A stretch of 64,000 nucleotides of DNA from Microbacterium timonense (GCF_900292075.1 NZ_OLMV01000001.1:496001-560000); one strand, 5' to 3'. Counted from the stretch's first letter, positions 23,985 through 34,939 are shown. The notes: generated from the letters alone by a model not told the origin. Numbers and translations are program-made.

Positions 23985-24049
23985 GTTCGGGTGTCACGAC
24001 ACGCCGTATCGCCCCGCCGGTTGCCGCGTGTCGTGACACCTGAACCGCC
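23985..24049. repeat. Palindromic extragenic repeat, copy 2
   Basis: Identical over 65 bases to 23766-23830 and in the same orientation, 219 bases further on. It ends 40 bases before the -10 box of the TRIC gene, so a stem-loop or bound protein here could affect that promoter. Confidence 0.85.
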
Positions 24050-24088
24050 CCTGGTGATGCAGCGCGGGCGCCTTGCGCCGATCGCGAC

Positions 24089-24094
24089 GACAAT
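24089..24094 (+). promoter_or_regulatory. Leaderless -10 box of the TRIC gene
   Basis: GACAAT, six bases, then GTG 24101. GGAGGG touches the GTG directly and is too close to act as a normal ribosome binding site. Confidence 0.5.
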
Positions 24095-24100
24095 GGAGGG

Positions 24101-24787
24101 GTGAACGAGCCGGTCTTCGTGATCCCCCTGTGGGCGGACCTCACCGCTGTCGGCCTCGGCGGCATTCAGGGGGCCCTGTTCGCCTCGGGCTTCCGGGGCC
24201 AGCGCCGGCTCGACCTGCTGGGCGTCGCCATCATCGGCATCGTGGTCGGAATGGGGGGCGGTCTCATCCGCGACCTGCTCCTGAACGTCACGCCGACCAC
24301 GCTGCAGAGCAACTGGTACCTGTTGACGGCGACCGGGGCCGCACTGCTCGGGATGCTGCTGGCCGGGCTCTTCCAACGGCTCAACGCCGTCATCGTCGGC
24401 CTCGACGCGCTGGTGATCGGTCTGTTCGGCGCCTTCGGCACGAGCAAGGCGCTGGTGCTCGGGCTCCCGCTCGTTCCCGCCGTCTTCGTCGGCGTCTGCG
24501 CCGCGGTCGGCGGCGGCATCCTGCGCGACATGATCATGGGTCTGCCCGTCGCGATCATGCACGTCGGCTCGCTCTACGCCGTCGCGGCGGGGGCAGGATG
24601 CCTCGTCCTGGCCGTCGCCCATGAGCTCGGGCTCGACGTGGTCATCGCCTCGGCCATCGGCATCGTGGTGACCGCTGTCATCCGGCTGCTCGCGGTGATG
24701 TTCGACATCTCTCTGCCCGAGCAGCGGGCTCTGTATCGCCGCAAGGTCGCGGTCGAGACGTCGACGATCCCGATCGTCAAGCCCTGA
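24101..24787 (+). CDS. TRIC-type cation channel family protein (UPF0126)
   Basis: The 228-residue membrane protein has about seven helices in two homologous halves, each with a glycine-rich motif followed by RD: GMGGGLIRDLL and AVGGGILRDMIMG. This is the signature of bacterial TRIC channels (YicG family), which form trimers passing K+ or Na+ across the inner membrane. The physiological role in actinobacteria is not known. GTG 24101 is set by the leaderless -10 box. The gene is alone, with two palindromic repeats upstream and a terminator shared with leuA. Confidence 0.87.
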   Translation: MNEPVFVIPLWADLTAVGLGGIQGALFASGFRGQRRLDLLGVAIIGIVVGMGGGLIRDLLLNVTPTTLQSNWYLLTATGAALLGMLLAGLFQRLNAVIVGLDALVIGLFGAFGTSKALVLGLPLVPAVFVGVCAAVGGGILRDMIMGLPVAIMHVGSLYAVAAGAGCLVLAVAHELGLDVVIASAIGIVVTAVIRLLAVMFDISLPEQRALYRRKVAVETSTIPIVKP

Positions 24788-24846
24788 GGCATCGGCGTTT
24801 CGTCTCGCTCGTTCCCCGCGCGCCCAGCGACCGAAGGCGCACACAC

Positions 24847-24885
24847 CGACGGGTGCACACGGGGGTCGCCCGTGCACACCCGTCG
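24847..24885. terminator. Bidirectional terminator between TRIC gene and leuA
   Basis: CGACGGGTG (24847-24855) pairs with CACCCGTCG (24877-24885), and CACGGG (24858-24863) with CCCGTG (24869-24874), leaving a two-base symmetric bulge. It lies between two convergent genes. Confidence 0.7.
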
Positions 24886-24896
24886 ACGGTTCGCGC

Positions 24897-27412
<2,516 letters not shown>

Positions 27413-27497
27413 GGTTCTCCTCATCGTCGAGAGCGTGCAGTGGTGGATGCCGAGGCGTCGGTCCGGGCTCGGCATCGAAGCGCCTGGACACGCGTGG

Positions 27498-27503
27498 ATT
27501 CTA
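27498..27503 (-). promoter_or_regulatory. Possible -10 box of the reductase gene
   Basis: TAGAAT on the minus strand in the 127-base gap after era, about 85 bases before the reductase start. No convincing -35 is seen. Confidence 0.35.
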
Positions 27504-27539
27504 CGCGCGACCCGCCGCGCGCGGTGACCGCCAGCCGCG

Positions 27540-28514
27540 TCAGAAGCCGAGACGACCGAGCTGCTTGGGGTCCCGCTGCCACTCCTTGGCCACCCGCACG
27601 TGCAGACCGAGATACACCCGCGTGCCCAGCAGCGGCTCGATCCCCGCCCTCGCTCGTGCGCCGACGTCCCGCAGCCGTGAACCCTTGTGCCCGATGATGA
27701 TCGCCTTCTGGCTGTCGCGCTCGACGACGATGTCGGCGTACACGTCGGTGAGGTCGGAGTCCTCGCGCGGGGCGATGTCCTGCACCACGACCGCGATGGA
27801 GTGCGGCAGCTCATCGCGCACGCCGTCCAGCGCCGCCTCGCGGATGATCTCCGCGATCCGGTCCTCTGTGGACTCGTCGGTGACCACGCCCTCGGGGTAC
27901 AGCGCGGGACCTTCCGGCATCAGAGCGAGCAGCTCGTCGCTCAGCACATCGAGCTGGTCGCGGGTGAGCGCCGACAGCGGGATCACCGCCGCCCAGTCCT
28001 CGCGGAGCTGATCGACCTCGATGAGGCGCTCTGTGATCTGCTCGCGCGGGGCGGCGTCGGTCTTGGTCACGATGGCGACCTTCTTGGCGCGGGGGTAGCC
28101 GCTCAGCGACTCCGCGATGCGGCGATCACCCGGGCCCACCTTCTCGGTCGCCGGCACGCAGAAGCCGATGACGTCCACGTCTCCCAGCACCTGCTCGACG
28201 AGGTCGTTCAAGCGCTGCCCGAGCAGCGTGCGCGGCTTGTGCAGTCCCGGCGTGTCGACGATGACGAGCTGACCGCCGGGCCGGTTCAGGATGCCGCGGA
28301 TCGCGCGCCGCGTGGTCTGCGGCTTGTCGCTGGTGATGGCGACCTTCTCGCCCACCAGCGCGTTCGTGAGCGTCGACTTGCCGACGTTGGGTCGCCCCAC
28401 GAAGGTGACGAAGCCGGAACGTCCGGCACCCCCGGGGACCGGCGCGGGCGCATCGGCGGAGTCGGATTCCCGTCGGGCAGGATCCGGAGCAGCGGATGTG
28501 TCGCGGTCGCTCAT
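27540..28514 (-). CDS. era: GTPase Era
   Basis: Era binds 16S rRNA and helps finish the small ribosomal subunit. The 324-residue product has the G domain (FVGRPNVGKSTLTN, DTPGLHKPR, VTKTDAA) and a KH RNA-binding domain with IIIGHKGSRLRDVG near the C-terminus. A 35-residue acidic N-terminal extension precedes the G domain, as in other actinobacteria. ATG 28514 overlaps the TGA of the upstream CBS gene by four bases and has AAGGAGGAG as binding site. It ends the HIT-phoH-ybeY-CBS-era operon, whose members act in rRNA maturation and RNA quality control. Confidence 0.96.
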   Translation of the reverse strand: MSDRDTSAAPDPARRESDSADAPAPVPGGAGRSGFVTFVGRPNVGKSTLTNALVGEKVAITSDKPQTTRRAIRGILNRPGGQLVIVDTPGLHKPRTLLGQRLNDLVEQVLGDVDVIGFCVPATEKVGPGDRRIAESLSGYPRAKKVAIVTKTDAAPREQITERLIEVDQLREDWAAVIPLSALTRDQLDVLSDELLALMPEGPALYPEGVVTDESTEDRIAEIIREAALDGVRDELPHSIAVVVQDIAPREDSDLTDVYADIVVERDSQKAIIIGHKGSRLRDVGARARAGIEPLLGTRVYLGLHVRVAKEWQRDPKQLGRLGF

Positions 28515-29863
28515 GAGGTCTCCTCCTTCTTCGGGATCCGGGTCTCGCCGGTACGCGGTCCGAGGACGCGGATCTCGCCCGTGCGTGGAGATCGGCCGGG
28601 ATCCGGAGCCTGGGCGCTGCGCTCGACGAACACGGTCGAGATCCCGCGTCCGCGCCCGCGCGAGGCCCCGCCCGTGAGCAGCAGGCCGGCGTATTCCGCG
28701 GTGGCGCCCGGTTGCGGAACGCGTCCCAGCGCCTTGCCGAGCAGTCCGCCGATCGAATCCACGTCGTCGTCCTCGAGCTCCATGCCGAACAGGTCGCCCA
28801 CTTCGTCCAGACCCAGCCGCGCACTCACCCGGTAGTGGCCCGGCTCGAGCTCGGTCACCTCGGCCGCCCGGGGGTCGTACTCGTCGGAGATGTCGCCGAC
28901 CAGTTCCTCGATCAGGTCTTCGAGTGTCACCAGGCCCGAGACGCCGCCGTACTCGTCCACGACGAGGCACACGTGGACCGCGTCGCGCTTCATCTGCTGC
29001 AGGAGCGTCTCGGCCTTCATCGACTCCGGCACGAAGACCGCCGGACGGGCGATGCGGCTGATCGGGGCATCCCGCCACCCCGTCTCGTCGCGGAAGCCGA
29101 ACTGCACGAGGTCCTTGAGGTACAGCACGCCGACGACGTCATCGGCGTCGTCGTCGACGATCGGCACCCGCGACACCCCCTTCTCGAGGAACACCTTCAT
29201 GGCGTCGCGCGTCGAGGTCGAGGCATCCACCGTCACCATGTCGGTCCGCGGCACCATGACGGCGCGGACGAAGGTGTCGGTGAAGTCGAACACCGAATGG
29301 ATGAGCTCCCGGTCGTCCTGTTCGATGAGCTCGTTCTCGGCGGCCTCGTCGATGATGCTGAGGAGCTGCTCCTCGGAGGCGAACGAGGAGCCGCGTGACG
29401 CGCCGGGCGTGATGCGGGTGCCCAGGGCGACCAGTCCGTGTGCGAGCGGTCCGAGGATCACCCTCACGCCCCGGATGACCGGCGCGGCACCGCGCAGCAG
29501 CCCCTTCGCGTGGAGCCGGCCGACGGTGCGGGGGCTCGCGCCCACCACGACGTAGGAGACCCCGGTCATGAGGACCGCGGCGGCGAGCATCGCCCACCAG
29601 ATGTTGTCGAAGAGGTCCACGAACGCGACCGTCACGAGCACCGCGGCGGTCGTCTCGGCCAGCACCCGGATGAAGAGCACGGCGTTGCTGTGGGCTTCGG
29701 GATCGGCTGCGATGCGTCGGAGGGACCCTGCGTTGCGGCCCTCGGCCGCCAGCTCGGCCAGGTCGGCGCGGGATGTCACGCCGAGAGCGGCGTCGATGGC
29801 GACCATGAGGGCGCCGAAGGCGAGCAGCAGCGCCGCGACGACGAGGAGGGCGGCGGCGGTCAT
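28511..29863 (-). CDS. CNNM/CorC-type transporter-associated CBS protein
   Basis: The 450-residue protein has an N-terminal membrane DUF21 domain (helices at about 1-22, 60-80 and 88-110), a pair of CBS domains (about 195-320, including MVPRTDMVTVD and DEYGGVSGLVTLEDLIEELVG in part) and a C-terminal CorC/HlyC domain. Such proteins are linked to magnesium and cobalt efflux; older annotation as hemolysin is misleading. ATG 29863 overlaps the ybeY stop by four bases without its own binding site, so it is translated by coupling. The last 50 residues are charged and repetitive (PRTGE occurs twice). Confidence 0.9.
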   Translation of the reverse strand: MTAAALLVVAALLLAFGALMVAIDAALGVTSRADLAELAAEGRNAGSLRRIAADPEAHSNAVLFIRVLAETTAAVLVTVAFVDLFDNIWWAMLAAAVLMTGVSYVVVGASPRTVGRLHAKGLLRGAAPVIRGVRVILGPLAHGLVALGTRITPGASRGSSFASEEQLLSIIDEAAENELIEQDDRELIHSVFDFTDTFVRAVMVPRTDMVTVDASTSTRDAMKVFLEKGVSRVPIVDDDADDVVGVLYLKDLVQFGFRDETGWRDAPISRIARPAVFVPESMKAETLLQQMKRDAVHVCLVVDEYGGVSGLVTLEDLIEELVGDISDEYDPRAAEVTELEPGHYRVSARLGLDEVGDLFGMELEDDDVDSIGGLLGKALGRVPQPGATAEYAGLLLTGGASRGRGRGISTVFVERSAQAPDPGRSPRTGEIRVLGPRTGETRIPKKEETS

Positions 29864-30330
29864 GCGCGCGGTCGTCGCCGCTCGGCCGCGTGGAACGACG
29901 CGATGAGCTCCCGCTGCAGGCCGAACATCTCCCGCTCCTCTTCGGGCTCGGCGTGGTCGAATCCGAGCAGGTGCAGCAGCCCGTGAGTGGTGAGAAGGAT
30001 CAGCTCGTCCAGCGTGGAGTGCTTGGCCGCGACCGCCTGCGTCTCGGCCACCTGCGGGCACAGCACGATGTCGCCCAGGAGGCCCGCAGGGGTGGGGGCG
30101 TCCTCCGTGCCCGGGCGCAGCTCGTCCATGGGGAAGCTCAGCACGTCGGTGGGACCGGGCTCGTCCATCCACTGCACGTGCAGCGCCTCCATCGCTCCTT
30201 CGTCGACGAGGAGGATCGCCACGTCGGCGTCGGGGCTGACGTGCAGCTCCGAGAGGTTGTGCTCCATCAGCCGCAGCAGCACCGTCTCGTCGACGGCCAC
30301 ACCGGACTCGTTGCCGATCTCGATGGTCAT
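29860..30330 (-). CDS. ybeY: Endoribonuclease YbeY
   Basis: This metalloprotein takes part in 16S rRNA 3'-end processing and ribosome quality control. The 156 residues show the defining HGLLHLLGFDH zinc motif and DVLSFPMDE before it. ATG 30330 overlaps the phoH stop by four bases and also has GAGGACGC upstream. It sits between phoH and the CBS gene in an operon that ends with era, the usual arrangement. Confidence 0.95.
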   Translation of the reverse strand: MTIEIGNESGVAVDETVLLRLMEHNLSELHVSPDADVAILLVDEGAMEALHVQWMDEPGPTDVLSFPMDELRPGTEDAPTPAGLLGDIVLCPQVAETQAVAAKHSTLDELILLTTHGLLHLLGFDHAEPEEEREMFGLQRELIASFHAAERRRPRA

Positions 30331-31436
30331 GCGCGTCCTCGCTTGGGAAGGTGATCACGCGGCCCGCCCGGGCGGACGGTGGCCGCGCGCCGCTCGGCGC
30401 GGTTGGCGAACTCGGATGCCTCGTCCCGCTCTCGGCGGGCGGCCAGACGGCGCTCGTCGTATTCGCTGTAGGCGTCGACGATCCGTCCCACCAGCGTGTG
30501 TCGGACGACGTCGTCGCTGGTCAGATAGGCGAAATGGATGTCGTCGATGTCGCCCAGCACACGGGTCACGAGCCGGAGGCCGGAGGCTCCCTGCGGCAGG
30601 TCGATCTGCGTGATGTCGCCGGTGACGACCATGCGTGTGCCGAAGCCCAGTCGCGTCAGGAACATCTTCATCTGCTCGGGCGTGGTGTTCTGCGCCTCAT
30701 CGAGCACCACGAAGGAGTCGTTCAGCGTTCGGCCGCGCATGTAGGCGAGCGGCGCGACCTCGATGGTGCCCGTCGCCATCAGCTTGGGCACGAGCTCCGG
30801 ATCCATCATCTCGTTGAGGGCGTCGTACAGCGGCCGCAGATAGGGATCGATCTTGTCGGTCAGAGTGCCCGGCAGGAAGCCGAGCCGCTCCCCCGCCTCC
30901 ACGGCCGGCCGCGTCAGGATGATGCGGCTGACCTCCTTGCGCTGCAGCGCCTGGACGGCCTTGGCCATCGCGAGATACGTCTTGCCCGTGCCCGCGGGGC
31001 CGATGCCGAAGACGATCGTGTTCTCTTCGATCGCATCCACGTACGCCTTCTGACCCAGTGTCTTGGGCCGGATCACCTTGCCGCGGGACGACAGGATGGC
31101 CTCGCCGAGCACCTCGGACGGGCGAGGACCGCCTTCGCTGCGCAGAATGCGGTTCGAGGAGGCGACGTCCTCCTCGCCCAGCGCATGTCCCGCCTTCGTC
31201 ATCGCGAGGAGCTCGTCGACGAGCGACTTGGCGGCGGCGACGGCCGCGGCATCCCCGGTCAGGGTGATCTCGTTGCCGCGGACGTGGACGTCGACCTCGG
31301 GATGCTCCCTCTCGACGACCCGCAGCAGCCGGTCCTGCGGACCCAGCAGCTGCACCATTGCGACCCCGTCGGCCCAGATGCGCTCGACCGTCGTGCCGCG
31401 GTCGCTCGGGATGTCGTCAGCAGGTTGGTCAGGCAC
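30327..31436 (-). CDS. phoH: PhoH family ATPase
   Basis: The 369-residue protein has a short KH-like N-terminal region (PEVDVHVRGNEITLTGD) and a RecA-like ATPase core with Walker A GPAGTGKTYLAMAKA and Walker B FVVLDEAQN. PhoH/YbeZ proteins work with YbeY on RNA and belong to the stress regulon in some bacteria. GTG 31436 overlaps the HIT gene by eight bases and has GAAGAGAAGAG upstream. The charged C-terminal tail is typical of the family. Confidence 0.94.
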   Translation of the reverse strand: MPDQPADDIPSDRGTTVERIWADGVAMVQLLGPQDRLLRVVEREHPEVDVHVRGNEITLTGDAAAVAAAKSLVDELLAMTKAGHALGEEDVASSNRILRSEGGPRPSEVLGEAILSSRGKVIRPKTLGQKAYVDAIEENTIVFGIGPAGTGKTYLAMAKAVQALQRKEVSRIILTRPAVEAGERLGFLPGTLTDKIDPYLRPLYDALNEMMDPELVPKLMATGTIEVAPLAYMRGRTLNDSFVVLDEAQNTTPEQMKMFLTRLGFGTRMVVTGDITQIDLPQGASGLRLVTRVLGDIDDIHFAYLTSDDVVRHTLVGRIVDAYSEYDERRLAARRERDEASEFANRAERRAATVRPGGPRDHLPKRGRA

Positions 31437-31776
31437 CTACGCTCTTCTCTTCCAGGCCTCCCGCGAGCACATGGGCGTGCACGTGGAAGACGGTCTGACC
31501 CGCATGGGGTCCGGTGTTGAACACGAGGCGGAAGTCTCCGTCGGAGTGCTCGGTGGCCAGCGTGTTCGCCAGCCCCACGAGCTCCGCCATGAGCTCCGGA
31601 TCGCCGGCCGCCAGTTCGACGACGTTCCGATACTCCTCGGTCTTGGGGATCACCAGCAGGTGCACGGGCGCCTGCGGTGCGATGTCGCGGATGGCGAAGG
31701 CGTTCTCGGTCTCCGCGATGATCTCGGACGGGATCTCCCCGTTGCGGATGCGCGTGAAGATCGAAGGCTCGCTCAT
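31429..31776 (-). CDS. HIT family nucleotide hydrolase
   Basis: The 115-residue protein is a histidine-triad enzyme of the HINT type, splitting nucleoside phosphoramidates or related nucleotides. The triad lies at FHVHAHVLAGG near the C-terminus, with the N-terminal SIFTRIRNGEIPSEI typical of bacterial HINT. ATG 31776 follows TAGACT by exactly six bases with no ribosome binding site, so this gene probably heads a leaderless transcript for the whole HIT-phoH-ybeY-CBS-era operon. The natural substrate is not known. Confidence 0.93.
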   Translation of the reverse strand: MSEPSIFTRIRNGEIPSEIIAETENAFAIRDIAPQAPVHLLVIPKTEEYRNVVELAAGDPELMAELVGLANTLATEHSDGDFRLVFNTGPHAGQTVFHVHAHVLAGGLEEKSVGA

Positions 31777-31782
31777 GCGCCA

Positions 31783-31788
31783 AGTCTA
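31783..31788 (-). promoter_or_regulatory. Leaderless -10 box of the HIT-era operon
   Basis: TAGACT on the minus strand, six bases, then ATG 31776. Confidence 0.65.
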
Positions 31789-31863
31789 CCGACGGGGTCC
31801 TCCGACGGGCCGGCTCCGAGGGCGCCGCGGGCCGAAACCGACGGTGCCCGTGCCGATCGAGGT

Positions 31864-31963
31864 GCTCACCGGCGCCCGAGGCGCGTGCTCACCAGCGTCC
31901 GAGGCGCGTGCTCACCAGCGTCCGAGGCGCGTGCTCACCAGCGTCCGAGGGCGGTGCTCACCA
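31864..31963. repeat. 23-bp tandem repeat across the 3' end of rsmE
   Basis: GCTCACC recurs at 31864, 31887, 31910, 31933 and 31956, always 23 bases apart. Copies 2 and 3 are identical, copies 1 and 4 differ at two positions each, and copy 5 keeps only the first eight bases. The rsmE stop codon (31935-31937) lies in copy 4, so the array grew out of the gene's own end. There are no unique spacers, so it is not a CRISPR. Confidence 0.85.
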
Positions 31964-32672
31964 CCGCGAGAGCGGCGGGGCCGGCAGTCGAGGTGCGCAG
32001 CACGGTGTCGCCGAGGCGCACCGCCCGCGCTCCGGCCGCGGCCAGCGCCTCGAGCTCCTCGGGCGCGATGCCGCCTTCCGGGCCGACGACGAGCAGCACG
32101 TCCCGCGCGTCCTCAGGGGAAAGCTGGACGGCGCTCAGCCGCTGCCTGGCGGTGGGCTCGAGGGTCAGGGCGACGGATGCCGCTGCGCGGCGTGCGAGCG
32201 TGGCCGTGCTGACCGGCTCTGCGACCTCGGGAACCCACGCCCGGTGCGCCTGCTTCGCGGCCTCGCGGACGATGGCGCTCCACCGGGCACGTCCCTTGAC
32301 CGCCTTGGCGGCGTCCCAGCGCGAGACGCTCCGCGCCGCCTGCCAGGGCACGATCTCGTCGACTCCCAGCTCGGTGGCGGCCTGCACGGCCAGCTCATCC
32401 CGGTCGCCCTTCGCGAGGGCCTGCACCAGCACGATCCGCGGACGTGGCGCAGCGGCATCCGTCCGGTGGGCGATCCGCACGACGACCTCGCGGGGCGCGA
32501 CGGACTCGACGGTCCCAGCCAGCCACGCGCCGCGCCCGTCGCCCACCGTGACCTCCTCCCCGGTGCGTACCCGTCGCACCGCGGCGGCGTGGTGCGCCTC
32601 GGCCCCGGTGAGCACGACGACCTCCCCCGGCCCGGCTGCAACCGGATCATCCAGGAGGAAGTGCAGCGCCAC
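31935..32672 (-). CDS. rsmE: 16S rRNA (uracil-1498-N3)-methyltransferase
   Basis: RsmE methylates U1498 in the decoding centre of 16S rRNA. The 245-residue protein has a PUA-like N-terminal domain (VLTGAEAHHAAAVRRVRTGE) and a SPOUT methyltransferase domain with the trefoil-knot motifs VGPEGGIAPEE and LGDTVLRTSTAGPAAL. It ends in STALGRW, whose codons are the start of a 23-bp tandem repeat that continues beyond the stop. GTG 32672 lies three bases after the dnaJ stop with GGAACGG upstream. It closes the hrcA-dnaJ-rsmE operon. Confidence 0.95.
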   Translation of the reverse strand: MALHFLLDDPVAAGPGEVVVLTGAEAHHAAAVRRVRTGEEVTVGDGRGAWLAGTVESVAPREVVVRIAHRTDAAAPRPRIVLVQALAKGDRDELAVQAATELGVDEIVPWQAARSVSRWDAAKAVKGRARWSAIVREAAKQAHRAWVPEVAEPVSTATLARRAAASVALTLEPTARQRLSAVQLSPEDARDVLLVVGPEGGIAPEELEALAAAGARAVRLGDTVLRTSTAGPAALAVVSTALGRW

Positions 32673-32675
32673 CGA

Positions 32676-33791
32676 TCAGCCGTTCCGGAAGCGGTCGCGC
32701 AGCTTCGCGAAGAGCCCCTGGTGGAACTCCGCGAGGCGCGGGGCGGGTGCCTTGGTGCGCTTGGCGAACTCCTCGATGAGGGCCCGTTCCTTGTGGTCCA
32801 GTCGTGTCGGGGTGACCACGTGCACGCCCACTCGGAGGTCGCCGCGCTGCGTGCCGCGCAACGGCGTGATGCCACGGCCCTTGATGGTCAGCACATCGCC
32901 GGCCTGCACGCCTGGCCTGACCTCGAGGTCGACGGGGCCGTCGAGGGACTGGATGGTCGTGGTGGTGCCCAGGATCGCGTCGGGCATCGAGACCTCCAGC
33001 GTGGCCAGCAGGTCGTCGCCGTCGCGGCTGAACACCTCGTGCGGTGCGACGGTGACCTCGATGTACAGGTCGCCGTTGGGGCCGCCGGCGGGGCCGACCT
33101 CACCGGAGCCGGGCAGCTGCAGCCGAAGCCCCGTCTCGACGCCCGCCGGGATGTCGAGCGAGACCGTACGCCGTGCGCGCACACGACCCTGCCCCTGGCA
33201 GGTCGCGCACGGGTACGGGATGGTCGTGCCGTAGCCCTGGCACACGTTGCACGGCTGGCTCGTCACGACGTTGCCCAGGAGGCTGCGCACCTGGCGCTGG
33301 ACGTTTCCGGTGCCATGGCAGATGTCGCACGTGACCGGGCTCGTGCCCGGCTGGCAGCACGACCCCTGACAGGTCTCGCAGAGCACGGCGGTGTCGACCT
33401 CGATGTCGCGGTGCGTGCCGAACACCACGTCGCCGAGTTCGAGCGTGACCCGCACGAGGGCGTCCTGGCCGCGCTCCCGCCGGGACCGCGGCCGCCCGCC
33501 GCGCCCGCCGCCTGCGGCACCGAAAAAGGTCTCGAAGATGTCGTTGAAGCCGCTGAAGCCGGCACCGGCGCCGCCGAACGGCGAGTCACCGCCGCCCATG
33601 TCGTAGCGTGCGCGCTGCTCCGGGTCGCTGAGGACGTCGTAGGCGTGCGTGACGAGCTTGAACCGCTCGGATGCCTCTTCACCGGGGTTCACGTCCGGGT
33701 GCAGCTGTCGGGCGAGCTTCCGGTAGGCCTTCTTGATTTCGTCGGGAGAGGCGTCGCGTGAGACGCCGAGGACCTCGTAGTGGTCAGCCAC
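32676..33791 (-). CDS. dnaJ: Chaperone DnaJ
   Basis: DnaJ delivers unfolded proteins to DnaK and triggers its ATPase. The 371-residue product has the J domain with HPD (residues 31-34 area, LHPDVNPG), a Gly/Phe-rich linker, a zinc centre with four cysteine motifs and the C-terminal substrate domain. The first zinc motif is CETCQGSC and not the usual CxxCxGxG; the other three ([24 protein letters not shown]) are regular. This is the HrcA-linked second DnaJ of actinobacteria. GTG 33791 has AGGAAGG upstream; hrcA precedes it by 51 bases. Confidence 0.95.
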   Translation of the reverse strand: MADHYEVLGVSRDASPDEIKKAYRKLARQLHPDVNPGEEASERFKLVTHAYDVLSDPEQRARYDMGGGDSPFGGAGAGFSGFNDIFETFFGAAGGGRGGRPRSRRERGQDALVRVTLELGDVVFGTHRDIEVDTAVLCETCQGSCCQPGTSPVTCDICHGTGNVQRQVRSLLGNVVTSQPCNVCQGYGTTIPYPCATCQGQGRVRARRTVSLDIPAGVETGLRLQLPGSGEVGPAGGPNGDLYIEVTVAPHEVFSRDGDDLLATLEVSMPDAILGTTTTIQSLDGPVDLEVRPGVQAGDVLTIKGRGITPLRGTQRGDLRVGVHVVTPTRLDHKERALIEEFAKRTKAPAPRLAEFHQGLFAKLRDRFRNG

Positions 33792-33842
33792 TTTCGCCTT
33801 CCTGCCGCGGCACCGCCGCGGGATCGTGGGTGCGCGCCGATG

Positions 33843-34886
33843 TCAGCGGGAGTTCTCGTCCTGCTCGAGCATGCGCGTGAGGTAGCGCGCGACGGCACGG
33901 ACCGCCGCGAGGTTGGTGGGGTAATCCATGCGGGTCGGGCCGAGCACGCCCACCCGCGCGAGTGAGCCGGTGCCGTCGTAGTCGCTGGCGACGACCGACG
34001 CCTCGGCGAGGCCGAACGGCTCGTTCTCGCGTCCGATGCTCGCCGACAGCCCCTGCTCGTCCGCCACCATCTCGCCCATGAGGCGCAGCAGCGTGACCTG
34101 CTCCTCGATCGCCTCCAGCAGCGGATAGATGCTGCCGCGGAAGTCGGCTTCGCTGCGGGCGAGATTGGCACTGCCGGCCATGACCAGCTTGTCCTGCCGG
34201 AACTCCTCGAGCTCTTCGGCCACGGCGCTCACGATCTCATCCGTCGCGCGCTCGTGAGCCGGGGCCGTCGGAGCCACCGGGGCTTGCAGGCGGTCGGCGA
34301 TGCGATGGAGTCCGTCGCGCACGGGTCGACCCACCAGGAGCGTGCCCAGCTCCGCCCGGATGCGGGCGAGGTCGGCCTCGTCGAAGTCGTCGCCCACGAA
34401 GATGAGGCGCTGTGAGACCCGTCCGGTGTCGGTCACCACGATGACGAGCATGCGCCCGCCTCCCAGTTGCACGAGCTCGACGTGGGTGACGTTCGCGCGC
34501 GCGAACGAGGGGTATTGGACGATGGCCACCTGGCCGGTCAACTGCGTGAGCGCGCGCACGGTGCGGACCAGGACATCGTCGAGGTCGCCCGGGCCTTCCA
34601 GGAACGAGGCGATGGCCGACCGCTGTGCCTGCGTGAGGGGACGCAGCTCCGCGAGGTGATCGACGAAGACGCGATACCCCTTGTCGGTCGGCACGCGACC
34701 GGACGACGTGTGCGGCGCGGCGATCAGCTCTTCGTCCTCGAGCAGCGCCATGTCGTTGCGGATGGTCGCCGCCGACACGCCGAAGGCGTGCCGCTCGACG
34801 ATCGCCTTGCTGCCGACCGGCTCGCGCGTGTCGACGTAGTCCTGGACGATCGCCCGCAGCACCTGGAGTCCTCGCTCGCTGACCAT
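33843..34886 (-). CDS. hrcA: Heat-inducible transcription repressor HrcA
   Basis: HrcA represses chaperone genes by binding CIRCE and releases it on heat shock. The 347 residues contain an N-terminal winged helix (GFVSAATIRNDM-like segment at FGVSAATIRNDMALLED, then SSGRVPTDKGYRVFVDHL) and the C-terminal sensing domain. ATG 34886 has GAGGAGGCGGG upstream. A CIRCE element lies 21 bases before the start, overlapping the -10 box, so the gene controls itself and the dnaJ-rsmE genes behind it. Confidence 0.96.
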   Translation of the reverse strand: MVSERGLQVLRAIVQDYVDTREPVGSKAIVERHAFGVSAATIRNDMALLEDEELIAAPHTSSGRVPTDKGYRVFVDHLAELRPLTQAQRSAIASFLEGPGDLDDVLVRTVRALTQLTGQVAIVQYPSFARANVTHVELVQLGGGRMLVIVVTDTGRVSQRLIFVGDDFDEADLARIRAELGTLLVGRPVRDGLHRIADRLQAPVAPTAPAHERATDEIVSAVAEELEEFRQDKLVMAGSANLARSEADFRGSIYPLLEAIEEQVTLLRLMGEMVADEQGLSASIGRENEPFGLAEASVVASDYDGTGSLARVGVLGPTRMDYPTNLAAVRAVARYLTRMLEQDENSR

Positions 34887-34907
34887 CCCGCCTCCTCACG
34901 CCCGGAC

Positions 34908-34934
34908 CTGGCACTCGCATGACTGGAGTGCCAA
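34908..34934. promoter_or_regulatory. CIRCE element (HrcA operator)
   Basis: CTGGCACTC (34908-34916) and GAGTGCCAA (34926-34934) flank nine bases. This matches the CIRCE form TTAGCACTC-N9-GAGTGCTAA, with eight of nine arm positions self-complementary. Confidence 0.88.
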
Positions 34935-34939
34935 TTCTA
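34934..34939 (-). promoter_or_regulatory. -10 box of the hrcA operon
   Basis: TAGAAT on the minus strand abuts the CIRCE palindrome, so bound HrcA would block RNA polymerase. Unlike many genes here, this promoter gives a leader of about 40 bases. Confidence 0.6.

Noticed and set aside
23699..24877. Minus-strand frame of 392 codons spanning the repeats and the TRIC gene
   Set aside because: It reads through both palindromic repeats and the antisense strand of the TRIC gene; its internal protein repeat is only the translated DNA repeat.
31864..31963. Regular 23-bp repeats considered as a CRISPR array
   Set aside because: Units are directly adjacent with no spacers and lie inside a gene end.
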